Source: an uncultured Clostridium sp.
Lineage (GTDB): Bacteria; Bacillota; Clostridia; TANB77; CAG-508
Length of the DNA stretch: 64,000 nt
Direction of reading: 5' to 3'
Assembly: GCA_958413095.1 (NCBI GenBank)
Contig: CATYUF010000001.1
Coordinates: 1-64,000, forward strand
Each line of letters starts with the position of its first letter. The stretch's first letter is position 1. The position numbers and the translations under genes are program-made. Positions 16,871-26,394 of the stretch are shown piece after piece. A model generated the notes under the pieces. That model worked only from the letters and a program-made list of their open reading frames with translations, was not told where the DNA came from and ran no database searches.

Positions 16871-17761
16871 TTGAACACTACCTTAAAAATATTATTAACA
16901 ATACTAATAACAACAATTATAGCAATAACAATAGTGATATTATATTTTTTCATATTTGATATAGAAACCAAAGTACCAAAAGAAATAGAGCAAGAATGTA
17001 AAATAGAAACAAAACAATTTATGGGAAGAAAAATATTTATATTAAAAGATAAAAATGTTACAGCTAGTAAAAAATATATACTATATTTTCATGGCGGCTC
17101 ATATGTAGCAGAAGCAACCCAAAATCATTTTAATTTTTTAGAAAAAATAGCAAAAGATACTAAATATACAATAATCATGCCAGATTACCCATTAACTCCA
17201 AAATATACATATGACGATGTTTTTGATATGGCAGTACCATTATATAAAGAAATAATATCAAAAGTAAACAACAATGATTTAATACTTATGGGAGATTCAG
17301 CAGGAGGAGGGTTAGCCTTAGGGTTATATGAAAAAATAGCAAATGATTTTATAGATATACCATCAAAAACAATACTAATTTCTCCTTGGTTAGATGTAAA
17401 AATGCAAAATGAAAAGATAAATGAAGTTTCAAAAAATGATGATATTTTAAGCAAAGAAAAATTAATACTTGCAGGAATAGCATATGCAGGAAAAGATGGA
17501 ATGGACAAATATTTGGTAAATCCAATAGAGGGAGATTTATCAAAACTAAATAATATAAGTATATTTACAGGAACATATGATATTCTAAATCCAGATGCGA
17601 CGCTTTTAAAAGAAAAAGCAGATAAAGTAGGTGGAAATATTGAATTAAAAGTATATGACAAAGCAAAACATATATGGTTAATTGATAATAATTCAGATAC
17701 AGAAATAACCAATAAAGCATATAATGATTTATTAGAAGAATTAAGAGATGAAGGTGAATAG
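16871..17761 (+). CDS. Membrane-anchored alpha/beta hydrolase (HSL-family esterase)
   Basis: 296 residues. An N-terminal membrane helix (about 5-27) is followed by a hormone-sensitive-lipase type hydrolase: oxyanion HGGS at 74-77, nucleophile Ser143 in GDSAGGG, His267 in KHIWL, and an Asp probably in GTYDILNPDA. The TTG start has AGAGAGG upstream. It is directly followed by an acyltransferase-like gene and a membrane protein, so it probably acts on an acyl ester made or used by that neighbour. The substrate is unknown. Confidence 0.85.
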   Translation: MNTTLKILLTILITTIIAITIVILYFFIFDIETKVPKEIEQECKIETKQFMGRKIFILKDKNVTASKKYILYFHGGSYVAEATQNHFNFLEKIAKDTKYTIIMPDYPLTPKYTYDDVFDMAVPLYKEIISKVNNNDLILMGDSAGGGLALGLYEKIANDFIDIPSKTILISPWLDVKMQNEKINEVSKNDDILSKEKLILAGIAYAGKDGMDKYLVNPIEGDLSKLNNISIFTGTYDILNPDATLLKEKADKVGGNIELKVYDKAKHIWLIDNNSDTEITNKAYNDLLEELRDEGE

Positions 17762-17765
17762 CCAA

Positions 17766-19064
17766 ATGAAAAAAGAAAAATTATACTGGAGAAGATTAGA
17801 TAACTCAGCAAAAATATTTCCTATTTCTGCTGGAAAAAAATATAGTACAGTTTTTAGATTATCGGCGATTTTAACAGAGATTGTAGAACCGAATATATTA
17901 AAAGAAGCTGTAAAAAAAGCATTAATGCAATATGAATTTTTCAAAGTAAGAATGAAAGACGGCTTTTTTTGGAATTATTTAGAATATAATCCTAAAGACC
18001 CAATTATAGAAAAAGAAAAGGAATATCCTTGCACATATATAGAGCCAACTAGAAATAATGGATATTTATTTAAAGTTACATATTTTGAAAAAAAGATTAA
18101 TATAGATATATTTCATTCTTTAACAGACGGAAATAGTGGAGTTACATTTTTTAGAGAAATTATATATAACTACATAGAATTAATGCATAAGGAAGAATTT
18201 AAAGAAGAATTAAGAACTACTAAAAAAATAGATTTATCAGCAGAAGATAGTTATATAAAAAATTATGATAAAAAAGCTAAAAACAATAGTTCAACTAAAA
18301 AGGCATATCAATTAGAAGGAAAGAAAACAAAATTCGGAGCAATTTCTGCAATACATGAATTTATTAATATTGAACAGTTAAAAAATGAATGTAAGAAAAA
18401 AGATGCAACAGTAACGCAATATTTAACAGCAGTATTAATTTATTCAATATATGAAGCAAATTATCTAAAAGCTAGAAAAAATAATGCTAAAAAACCAATA
18501 AAAGTTTGTATACCTGTAAACTTAAAAAAATACTTTCCATCAAATACAATTTCTAATTTTTTTTCATATATTACATTAGAAGCTGATATGAAAGATAAAA
18601 AAATGAGTGAATTTGATAATATTTTAGAATTTGTAAAAAAACACTTTAAAACAAAATTAACAGAAAACGAAATACAAAAAACTATGTCGTCAAATGTAAA
18701 ATTAGGTATAAATCCAATAATAAAAAGAATACCATTAATCTTGAAGAAACCATTGGTAAGACTTAGTTATATAGAAATTAGAAAATACACTACAACTACA
18801 TTTTCAAATATAGGAAGAATAGGTATTATAGGAAAATATCAAAAATATATAGAAAGTTTTTTGATGTTAATTGCACCAGAACCAGTAGAAAAAATTAAAT
18901 GTTCAGCCTGTTCATTTGAAGATAAAATTGTATTTACATTCACATCGATTTTAGGAAATTGTGACATAGAAAAGTTTTTTTATGAGTTTTTAATTAAGAA
19001 GGGTATTAAAGTAACAATAGAAAGTAATGGGATTTTAGATATTAAAACTGATAATAATTTTTAA
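17766..19064 (+). CDS. Alcohol acetyltransferase/condensation-fold acyltransferase
   Basis: About 432 residues with the CoA-dependent acyltransferase/condensation fold. The HxxxDG active-site motif is His117-Ser-Leu-Thr-Asp121-Gly in DIFHSLTDGNSG. The second half carries VCIPVNLKKYFPSNTISNFFSYI and FSNIGRIGI, typical of this fold. There are no carrier or adenylation domains, so it is free-standing. The ATG at 17766 follows AAGGTGAA; an in-frame ATG at 17748 would overlap the esterase. It probably forms an acyl ester or amide, which the neighbouring esterase may hydrolyse (inference). Confidence 0.75.
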   Translation: MKKEKLYWRRLDNSAKIFPISAGKKYSTVFRLSAILTEIVEPNILKEAVKKALMQYEFFKVRMKDGFFWNYLEYNPKDPIIEKEKEYPCTYIEPTRNNGYLFKVTYFEKKINIDIFHSLTDGNSGVTFFREIIYNYIELMHKEEFKEELRTTKKIDLSAEDSYIKNYDKKAKNNSSTKKAYQLEGKKTKFGAISAIHEFINIEQLKNECKKKDATVTQYLTAVLIYSIYEANYLKARKNNAKKPIKVCIPVNLKKYFPSNTISNFFSYITLEADMKDKKMSEFDNILEFVKKHFKTKLTENEIQKTMSSNVKLGINPIIKRIPLILKKPLVRLSYIEIRKYTTTTFSNIGRIGIIGKYQKYIESFLMLIAPEPVEKIKCSACSFEDKIVFTFTSILGNCDIEKFFYEFLIKKGIKVTIESNGILDIKTDNNF

Positions 19065-19086
19065 AAATTAGAAGGGAATAAAAAAT

Positions 19087-19650
19087 ATGTTATATCCTCA
19101 AAAGTTAAGTAGCAAAAAAAGTGAGTTAATAATAAAAATAGCAATTCTAATATCTATTATAATAGCATTAATATTAGTAATTATAAATAGATTAACAAAC
19201 CAAGAGATACATTGGGCAGCTCTAGCAAATGCTGGAATTATATATGCTTGGATAACAATTATATATTCTATAAATAGAAGGACAAATATTGCAGGTCATG
19301 TATTAGTTCAATTAATAGCGATAACAATTTTGACTACATATATTGATTATAGAATAGGTTTTAAAGGCTGGTCTTTAGAAATGGCTATACCGATAATGAT
19401 AATAGTTGCGAATATAACAATGTTGGTATTAACGATTGTAAGCTACAAAAGATATGTTAAATATGCAATTTATCAATTAATTATATGTATTCTTAGTTTA
19501 ATTCCAATTTATTTTATATATGAACATATGGTATTAAATATGGTATTAAGCTATGTTGCAATAGGAATTTCTATTTTGAACTTTATATTAACAATTATTT
19601 TATGTGCTAGAGATGTAAAAGAAGCAATAATAATAAAATTTCATACATAA
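19087..19650 (+). CDS. Polytopic membrane protein of the esterase/acyltransferase unit
   Basis: 187 residues with about six hydrophobic helices (about 15-35, 42-60, 68-82, 92-112, 121-142, 150-175). The cytosolic N-terminus reads MLYPQKLSSKKSE. It resembles DUF6320-type proteins, which I recall beside such acyltransferases, but this is from memory. It closes a three-gene unit (22-base gap) before the ABC exporter genes. Confidence 0.6.
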   Translation: MLYPQKLSSKKSELIIKIAILISIIIALILVIINRLTNQEIHWAALANAGIIYAWITIIYSINRRTNIAGHVLVQLIAITILTTYIDYRIGFKGWSLEMAIPIMIIVANITMLVLTIVSYKRYVKYAIYQLIICILSLIPIYFIYEHMVLNMVLSYVAIGISILNFILTIILCARDVKEAIIIKFHT

Positions 19651-19669
19651 AAATTAAAGGAGGAAAAAA

Positions 19670-21409
19670 ATGTTAAAAAAATTAGCAAGTTATGTAAAAG
19701 AATACAAAAAATACGCAATATTAACACCAATATTTGTAATATTAGAAGTAGTAATGGAAGTAATAATACCTCTATTAATGGCCAAAATTATAGATGTTGG
19801 GATACAAAACAATGATATAAAATATATATTAGAAATAGGAGCTTTATTAATAGTTTCAGCAATTATGTCATTAATTTTTGGAATGTTATCAGGAAAATTT
19901 GCAGCCAAAGCATCAGCAGGATATTCCAAAAACTTAAGAAAAGCAATGTTCCATAAAATTCAAGACTATTCTTTTGAAAATATAGATAAATTTTCTACAT
20001 CTAGTTTAGTAACAAGAATGACAACAGATGTTACAAATGTTCAAATGGCTTTTCAAATGATTATTAGAATTTTAGTAAGAGGACCAATAATGATGATTTT
20101 TGCATTACTAATGGTTTTATCAATAAATGCAAAAATATCACTAATATTTTTTATAGCAATTCCAGTATTAGGAGCTGTTTTAATATTTATAACATTAAAA
20201 GCACATCCAAATTTTGAAAAAGTGTTTAAAAAATATGATAAATTAAATAGAGTAGTTCAAGAAAACTTAGGAGCAATAAGAGTAGTAAAATCATTTGTAA
20301 GAGAAAAACACGAAAATAAAAAATTCAAGGAAGTAAATGATGAAGTATATACAAACTTTAAAAAAGCTGAAAAAATAGTTGCGTTTAATGCACCAGCTAT
20401 GCAACTAACAATATATACATGTATCTTATTAATATCTTGGATTGGTTCAAAAACAATAGTAGCAGGAGGAATGCAAACAGGAGAATTATCAAGTATTGTA
20501 ACATATGCTTGGCAAATATTAACTAGTTTAATGATGCTTTCAATGGTATTTGTAATGGTAATTATGGCACAATCATCAGCAGAAAGAATTATAGAAGTAA
20601 TAGATGAAGAGCCTACAATAAAAAATAAAGAAAATGCAATCAAAGAAGTTAAAGATGCATCTATTGAATTTGAAAATGTAACATTTGCATATAGTGATGA
20701 GGAAGAAGAAGGAAAAAATGCTTTAGAAAATATTAATTTGAAGATAAAATCAGGAGAAACTATAGGAATAATTGGAGGAACAGGAAGTTCAAAATCTTCA
20801 TTAGTACAATTAATACCAAGACTATATGATGTAACAAAAGGTAAAGTAAAAGTAGGTGGAATAGATGTAAGAGATTATGATATAAAAGCTTTAAGAGATT
20901 CAGTAGCAATGGTATTACAAAAAAATGTACTATTTTCTGGTACGATTGCAGAGAACCTAAGATGGGGAAAGAAAGACGCAGATGAAGAAGAACTTAAAGA
21001 AATATGTAAATTATCACAAGCAGACAGTTTTATACAAGAATTTCCAAGCAAATATGATACTATGCTAGACCAAGGTGGAACAAATGTATCAGGAGGACAA
21101 AAACAAAGAATTTGTATAGCAAGAGCAATTTTAAAACAACCTAAAATTTTAATTTTAGATGATTCAACTAGTGCAGTAGATACAAAAACAGATGCATTAA
21201 TAAGAAAAGCATTTAGAGAAAAAATACCAAACACAACTAAGATAATAATAGCTCAAAGAGTTTCTTCAATAGAAGATGCTGACCAAATAATAGTACTTAA
21301 TGAAGGAAAAATAGATGGAATAGGAACTTCAAAAGAATTATTAGAAACAAACCAAATATATAAAGAAGTATATGAATCACAAATGAAGGGAGGCGATGAT
21401 GATGAATAA
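19670..21409 (+). CDS. Heterodimeric ABC exporter subunit with degenerate ATPase site
   Basis: 579 residues: six-helix type-IV exporter membrane domain (1 to about 320), then a nucleotide-binding domain. Walker A is GGTGSSKS (about 369-376), the signature is VSGGQKQR, and Walker B ends ILDDSTSAVD with Asp in place of the catalytic Glu. In heterodimeric exporters such as TM287/288 this substitution marks the non-hydrolysing site. The stop overlaps the start of the partner gene. Probable drug, lipid or peptide export; substrate unknown. Confidence 0.88.
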   Translation: MLKKLASYVKEYKKYAILTPIFVILEVVMEVIIPLLMAKIIDVGIQNNDIKYILEIGALLIVSAIMSLIFGMLSGKFAAKASAGYSKNLRKAMFHKIQDYSFENIDKFSTSSLVTRMTTDVTNVQMAFQMIIRILVRGPIMMIFALLMVLSINAKISLIFFIAIPVLGAVLIFITLKAHPNFEKVFKKYDKLNRVVQENLGAIRVVKSFVREKHENKKFKEVNDEVYTNFKKAEKIVAFNAPAMQLTIYTCILLISWIGSKTIVAGGMQTGELSSIVTYAWQILTSLMMLSMVFVMVIMAQSSAERIIEVIDEEPTIKNKENAIKEVKDASIEFENVTFAYSDEEEEGKNALENINLKIKSGETIGIIGGTGSSKSSLVQLIPRLYDVTKGKVKVGGIDVRDYDIKALRDSVAMVLQKNVLFSGTIAENLRWGKKDADEEELKEICKLSQADSFIQEFPSKYDTMLDQGGTNVSGGQKQRICIARAILKQPKILILDDSTSAVDTKTDALIRKAFREKIPNTTKIIIAQRVSSIEDADQIIVLNEGKIDGIGTSKELLETNQIYKEVYESQMKGGDDDE

Positions 21410-23261
21410 GAAAAATGGAAAAATTAATACTATAAAAAGATTATTAAAATATGTAACAAGTACATATAAATTACAATTAGTAATAGTTTTAATAAGCATC
21501 ATAGTAAGTGCATTAGTAGGAGTAGCAGGAATACAATTTTTAAAATATTTAATAGATGATTTTATAGTTCCATTAGTAAATAGTCAAAATCCTGATTTTG
21601 GACCATTATTACAAGTAATTTTAATAATGGGAGGAATATATTTAGTAGGAGTTCTAGGAACATATATATATAACAGATTAATGATAAATATATCTCAAGG
21701 AGCTTTAAATAAAATTCGTGAAGAAATGTTTGAACATATGCAAAAACTACCAATAAGATATTTTGATAGTAGACCTCATGGAGAAATAATGAGTACATAT
21801 ACAAATGATGTAGATACTCTAAGACAAATGCTTAGCCAAAGTATACCACAAGTATTTTCTGCATCAGTATCAATGATAACTATACTAATATCAATGTTTT
21901 CTACAAATGTATATTTAACATTACTAGTATTAGCAATGGTTGTATTAATGATATTTGTCTCAAAATATTTAGGTGGAAATAGTTCAAGATATTTTATAAA
22001 ACAACAAGAAGACTTAGGAAAAGTAGATGGATATATTGAAGAAATGATGGAAGGCCAAAAAGTAATAAAGGTATTTAATCATGAGGAAGAAACAAAGAAG
22101 AAATTTGATGAATTAAATGAACAATTATGTGATAGTGTCACAAATGCAAATACTTATGCAAATATTTTAATGCCATGTATAATGAATATAGGAAATTTAG
22201 GATATGTATTAGTTGCAGTAGTAGGAGGAATATTATCAATAAATGGAATATTAACAATAGGTAGTATCGCAGCATTCTTGCAATTTGTAAAAGCTTTCAC
22301 AAATCCTTTAGGACAAGTATCTCAACAAATGAACTCAATAGTTATGGCACTTGCAGGAGCAGAAAGAATATTTAATCTAATAGATGAAGAAGTTGAACAA
22401 GACGAAGGATATGTAACACTTGTAAATGCAAAAATGGAAAATGGAAAAATAGTAGAAACAGAAGAAAGAACAGGAATGTGGGCTTGGAAACATCCTCATA
22501 AAGATGGAAGAATAACATATACAAGACTTCGTGGACAAGTAGAGTTTGAAAATGTACAATTTGGATATGTTGAACATAAAAGAATATTGCATGATATAAC
22601 ATTAAAAGCAAAAGAAGGTCAAAAAGTTTCATTTGTAGGAGCAACAGGAGCTGGAAAGACTACAATAACAAATTTAATAAATAGATTTTATGACATCCAA
22701 GAAGGTAAAATAAGATATGATAGAATAAATATTAGAAAAATAAAGAAAGATGATTTAAGAAGGTCATTAGGAATGGTATTACAAGATACTAATTTATTTA
22801 CAGGGACAATAAGAGAAAATATAAGATATGGAAAATTAAATGCAACAGATGAAGAAGTATATGAAGCAGCTAAATTATCAAATGCAGATAAATTTATAAA
22901 ACATTTACCTCATGGATATGATACTGTAATAACAGGAAATGGAGAAGGCTTATCACAAGGACAAAGACAATTATTATCAATAGCAAGAGCAGCATTAAAT
23001 AATCCTCCAGTATTAATATTAGATGAAGCAACTTCTAGCATAGATACAAGAACAGAAAAGATTGTTCAAGATGGTATGGATAAATTAATGAAAGGTAGAA
23101 CAGTTTTTGTAATAGCGCATAGATTGTCAACTATAAGAAATTCGGACTTGATTATGGTATTAGATCATGGAAGAATTATAGAAAGAGGAAATCATGAAGA
23201 ATTAATAGGAAATAAGGGGACATATTATGGATTATATACGGGGGCTATTGAAATTGATTAA
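21402..23261 (+). CDS. Heterodimeric ABC exporter subunit with catalytic Glu
   Basis: About 619 residues: six membrane helices, then Walker A GATGAGKT (about 413-420), signature LSQGQRQ and Walker B ILDEATSSID with the canonical Glu. The LSQGQ signature faces the partner's Asp-containing Walker B, so the degenerate site is built from both subunits. A 40-residue insert (VTLVNAKMENGKIVETEERTGMWAWKHPHKDGRITYTRLRG) precedes the ATPase domain. The start is at 21402, 8 nt after GGAGG. Confidence 0.88.
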   Translation: MNKKNGKINTIKRLLKYVTSTYKLQLVIVLISIIVSALVGVAGIQFLKYLIDDFIVPLVNSQNPDFGPLLQVILIMGGIYLVGVLGTYIYNRLMINISQGALNKIREEMFEHMQKLPIRYFDSRPHGEIMSTYTNDVDTLRQMLSQSIPQVFSASVSMITILISMFSTNVYLTLLVLAMVVLMIFVSKYLGGNSSRYFIKQQEDLGKVDGYIEEMMEGQKVIKVFNHEEETKKKFDELNEQLCDSVTNANTYANILMPCIMNIGNLGYVLVAVVGGILSINGILTIGSIAAFLQFVKAFTNPLGQVSQQMNSIVMALAGAERIFNLIDEEVEQDEGYVTLVNAKMENGKIVETEERTGMWAWKHPHKDGRITYTRLRGQVEFENVQFGYVEHKRILHDITLKAKEGQKVSFVGATGAGKTTITNLINRFYDIQEGKIRYDRINIRKIKKDDLRRSLGMVLQDTNLFTGTIRENIRYGKLNATDEEVYEAAKLSNADKFIKHLPHGYDTVITGNGEGLSQGQRQLLSIARAALNNPPVLILDEATSSIDTRTEKIVQDGMDKLMKGRTVFVIAHRLSTIRNSDLIMVLDHGRIIERGNHEELIGNKGTYYGLYTGAIEID

Positions 23262-23357
23262 GTAAGAAATAATCTTATTACTAATAAATTTTTTAAAGTA
23301 TTATAAATAATTTTATGATAGTATATAAATTATAAATTGTATAGGAGGTACTTTTTG

Positions 23358-24524
23358 ATGAAAGATATGAATATTTCAAAAGAAATTAAATATATAGGAG
23401 CAAGTGATGAAAATATAAAGTTATTTGAAAATCAATATGTATTAGAAAATGGAATGAGTTATAATTCATATGTGATAAAGGACGAGAAAAATGTAATATT
23501 AGATACAATAGATGAAAGACTAACCAAAGAGTGGCTTGAAAATTTAGAAGAGGCATTAAATGGAGAAGAGCCAGATTATTTAGTAGTTTCTCATATGGAA
23601 CCAGACCATGCATATAATATTGGTTTAATTGCTGAAAAGTATCCTAAAATGAAAATAGTAGGAAATCAAATTACATTTAATATGCTTAATAATTTTTTTG
23701 ACATAGATTTTTCTAATAGAAAGTTTGTGGTTATGGAAGGTGATGTACTAGATATAGGAAAACATAAATTACAATTTTTTATGGCACCAATGGTACATTG
23801 GCCAGAAGTAATGGTGACATATGAACAAACAGAAAAAATATTATTTTCAGCAGATGCATTTGGTAAATTTGGTTCATTAAATATAGACGAAGAATGGGAC
23901 TGTGAAGCAAGAAGATATTATTTTGGAATAGTTGGAAAATATGGGATGCAAGTACAAGCTTTATTAAAAAAATTAGAAAATTTAGATATAAAAATGATTT
24001 GTCCTTTACATGGACCAATATTGAAAGAAAATTTACAATATTATATTAATAAATATGATATATGGAGTAAATATGAACCAGAAGAAGAGGGAATATATAT
24101 AGCGTGTGCATCAATACATGGAAACACACTAAAAGTAGCAAATGAGATGAAAAAGATATTAGAAGAAAACGGAGCAAAAAAAGTAGTATTAGGAAATTTA
24201 GCAACAGAAGACTGGGCAGAAGCAGTAGAAGATGCATTTAGATATTCGCATTTAATAGTAGCAGCTTCAAGCTATAATACAGGAGTATTTCCTCCAATGC
24301 AACATTTTTTAGAACATCTAAAAGATAGAAATTATCAAAAAAGAACAGTTGCCATAATAGAAAATGGCTCATGGGCGCCATCAGCAGGAAAATGCATGAA
24401 AAATATGTTACAGGGAATGAAAGATATAAATGTACTAGAAAATGTTGTAACAATAAAGTCAACAATGAAAGAGGAAAATAGAGAGCAATTAAAAGAAATG
24501 GCAAAAGAGATTTTAGAAAAATAA
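23358..24524 (+). CDS. Flavodiiron protein (FprA family)
   Basis: About 388 residues. The N-terminal metallo-beta-lactamase-like domain has the di-iron ligands His79, Glu81, Asp83 (HMEPDH), a His in VHWPE, an Asp in SADAF and a His in CPLHGP. A C-terminal flavodoxin domain (IACASIHGNTLKVANEM) binds FMN. It reduces O2 to water, or NO to N2O, in strict anaerobes. There is no rubredoxin or reductase fusion, so electrons come from a separate partner. The ATG at 23358 follows AGGAGG. Confidence 0.92.
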   Translation: MKDMNISKEIKYIGASDENIKLFENQYVLENGMSYNSYVIKDEKNVILDTIDERLTKEWLENLEEALNGEEPDYLVVSHMEPDHAYNIGLIAEKYPKMKIVGNQITFNMLNNFFDIDFSNRKFVVMEGDVLDIGKHKLQFFMAPMVHWPEVMVTYEQTEKILFSADAFGKFGSLNIDEEWDCEARRYYFGIVGKYGMQVQALLKKLENLDIKMICPLHGPILKENLQYYINKYDIWSKYEPEEEGIYIACASIHGNTLKVANEMKKILEENGAKKVVLGNLATEDWAEAVEDAFRYSHLIVAASSYNTGVFPPMQHFLEHLKDRNYQKRTVAIIENGSWAPSAGKCMKNMLQGMKDINVLENVVTIKSTMKEENREQLKEMAKEILEK

Positions 24525-24534
24525 AAGAATTTTT

Positions 24535-24563
24535 TTAAATCTCTAGTGTTGAGAGATTTTTTT
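24535..24563 (+). terminator. Terminator after the flavodiiron gene
   Basis: AAATCTCT-agtgttg-AGAGATTT followed by T-run, 10 bases after the stop codon. Confidence 0.85.
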
Positions 24564-24566
24564 GAC

Positions 24567-24612
24567 ATGATTTTGGGGTCGTGATTTTGGGGTCGGATAC
24601 AAAAATCATGAC
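24567..24612 (+). repeat. GTCGGAGAC palindrome, third locus
   Basis: A partial ATGATTTTGGGGTC unit is joined to a full unit (24581-24609), between the flavodiiron terminator and the convergent rlmN gene. Same sequence family as at 412 and 16083. Confidence 0.65.
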
Positions 24613-24641
24613 TCCAAAGTCAAGCTAAAAAATAATCTTTA

Positions 24642-25664
24642 TTACTTCAAATTTTTCCTTCTAAGTTGTCCACAGGCAGCGTCAATATCTGAGCCTAATT
24701 CTCGTCTTATTGTAGCAACTATTCCATGGTCATTCAAATAATCTCTAAATTTCATAATATTCTTATTTGAACTTTTCATATAAGCACCATTTTCAATTTT
24801 ATTTATAGGAATTAAATTAACATGGCATATCATACCTTTGAGAAGTTTTACTAATCGTTTAGCATCTTCTAAATTATCATTATTTTCCTTAGCAAGAGCA
24901 TATTCAAAAGATATTCTTCTATGAGTTTTTTCTATATAGTCTCTACAAGCTTGTAATAATTCTTCTAGTTTATAAGCATCATTAACTGGCATCATTTGGC
25001 TTCTTTGTTCATTTGTAGTAGCATGTAAGGAAATTGATAAGGTGCATTGTATATTTTCTTCTGCTAGTTTATATATTTTAGGAACTAAACCACTTGTAGA
25101 AATACTAATATGTCTAGCACCAATATTTAAACCTTTAGGATTATTAATTATTCTAATAGCTCCAACAACATTATCATAATTATCTAAGGGTTCACCAATG
25201 CCCATAAATACTATATTTGATATTCGTATATTTTCATCCCTTTCAACAGCCATTATTTGTTCAACAATTTCTCCAGTAGATAAGTTTCTAATAAAGGGAA
25301 TACCCGTTGATGCACAAAATTTACATCCCATTTTACAACCAATTTGGGAAGAAACACAAATGCTATATCCATGATGATATTCCATAAGTACAGTTTCAAT
25401 AGCATTTCCATCTAATACATCGAATAAATATTTTTTTGTTCCATCAGATGCAACTTGTTTTTTTAAAATATTAAATTGCTTTATAGTATAATTTTCTTTT
25501 AATTTTTCTCTCAACTCTAAAGACAAATTTGTCATTTCATCAAAACTTGAAACCCTAGATTCATATATCCACTTAAATATTTGTTCTGCCCTGAAGGGTT
25601 TTTCACCTATCTTTTTTAGCTCTTCCTTAAGTTCGTCTAAGTTATAATCTTTTATATTTTTCAT
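24642..25664 (-). CDS. rlmN: 23S rRNA/tRNA adenine-C2 methyltransferase RlmN
   Basis: 340 residues. Radical-SAM motif CKMGCKFCAS (CX3CX2C) in the first half, FMGIGEPLDN, SISTSGL, and the C-terminal CGQLR with the Cys that forms the methyl-linked intermediate. It methylates A2503 of 23S rRNA and A37 of some tRNAs. Its 5' leader shares about 55 nt with the leader of gatD. Ribosome site AAGGACT. Confidence 0.95.
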   Translation of the reverse strand: MKNIKDYNLDELKEELKKIGEKPFRAEQIFKWIYESRVSSFDEMTNLSLELREKLKENYTIKQFNILKKQVASDGTKKYLFDVLDGNAIETVLMEYHHGYSICVSSQIGCKMGCKFCASTGIPFIRNLSTGEIVEQIMAVERDENIRISNIVFMGIGEPLDNYDNVVGAIRIINNPKGLNIGARHISISTSGLVPKIYKLAEENIQCTLSISLHATTNEQRSQMMPVNDAYKLEELLQACRDYIEKTHRRISFEYALAKENNDNLEDAKRLVKLLKGMICHVNLIPINKIENGAYMKSSNKNIMKFRDYLNDHGIVATIRRELGSDIDAACGQLRRKNLK

Positions 25665-25671
25665 TTTGATT

Positions 25672-25733
25672 TTAGTCCTTATATATAATATATTTAGGTT
25701 TTTTAATTAGGTTTTACCTATAAACCATATTAA
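25672..25733 (-). promoter_or_regulatory. Conserved leader of rlmN, also found before gatD
   Basis: Read on the minus strand: GGTTTATAGGTAA, then ACCT, an A-rich spacer, CCTAAATAT and TATATAAGGACT carrying the ribosome site. The same order and spacing occur at 45762-45820. The short helix GGTTT/AAACC here corresponds to AAGGTT/AACCTT there. Confidence 0.6.
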
Positions 25734-25915
25734 TATTTTGGTATTGATTTTGGTATAATTACATTTTTAGGTCTATTTACTTTTATTAAATTTTCAAAAT
25801 TATATATCATTTTATAATCTTTACCATAAATAAATTTCAATAAATTAATTCTTATTTTCTCAAAAGGAGAATTTTTTACAATAATAAGACTTGTTTGATT
25901 TTGGTTTTTTTGCAT
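25730..25915 (-). CDS. Small basic protein of unknown function
   Basis: 61 residues, MQKNQNQTSLIIVKNSPFEKIRINLLKFIYGKDYKM... ending RPKNVIIPKSIPKY, with a GGTGAT ribosome site. A longer frame reaches 25999, but its extra N-terminus lies in the dispersed repeat (copy B), so the short start is preferred. It precedes rlmN directly. No family recognised. Confidence 0.45.
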   Translation of the reverse strand: MQKNQNQTSLIIVKNSPFEKIRINLLKFIYGKDYKMIYNFENLIKVNRPKNVIIPKSIPKY

Positions 25916-25930
25916 AATATCACCAATCCA

Positions 25931-26036
25931 TTTTTTATTGTTGTATAGGAAAAATCGACTTTTATCTTGAAGCAATATAGAATTTTCCATATACAACAAG
26001 TAAAAGTTACCTTTAAAAAGAGTTGCAATAGTTTTA
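25931..26036 (+). repeat. Dispersed foldable repeat, copy B
   Basis: TTGTTGTATAGGAAAA pairs with TTTTCCATATACAACAA around CGACTTTTATCTTGA. It matches copy A at 5583 and copy D at 52021 over most of its length, including the downstream AACTTCGATACTTTTCTT also seen after copy D. The region on to about 26295 is AT-rich without a gene. Confidence 0.65.
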
Positions 26037-26299
26037 CTAACATAACTTCGATACTTTTCTTCTAATTTATATAGATAACATTACTATAAAAATGGTATTT
26101 TGTCAATTTACTTTTAAATTATGATAGTAAATATTGTATGTTAGCCAATGATTTGATAGCAAATGTAGTTGTTATTCTATATCTATAAAATTTAGATTTA
26201 ATTACTTGTAAATATTATAACATAGAAGCAGTATGTAGTGTAAAATTACTAAAAATAAAAATTGAAATTACAAGGTGAAAGGTGAAAAAAACAAATTAA

Positions 26300-26328
26300 T
26301 TGACATAATGATGAATAAAATGTATAAT
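26300..26328 (+). promoter_or_regulatory. Consensus sigma-A promoter
   Basis: Perfect TTGACA (26300) and TATAAT (26323) with a 17-nt spacer. The transcript would have a CTTTCC/GGAAAG hairpin (26354-26381) just ahead of the AGGAGG site of the gene at 26395. Confidence 0.8.
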
Positions 26329-26394
26329 ATAAATATAAATTACAGAAAAAAAGCTTTCCAAAATTCAATGAATTAGGAAAGAACAGGAGGAATT

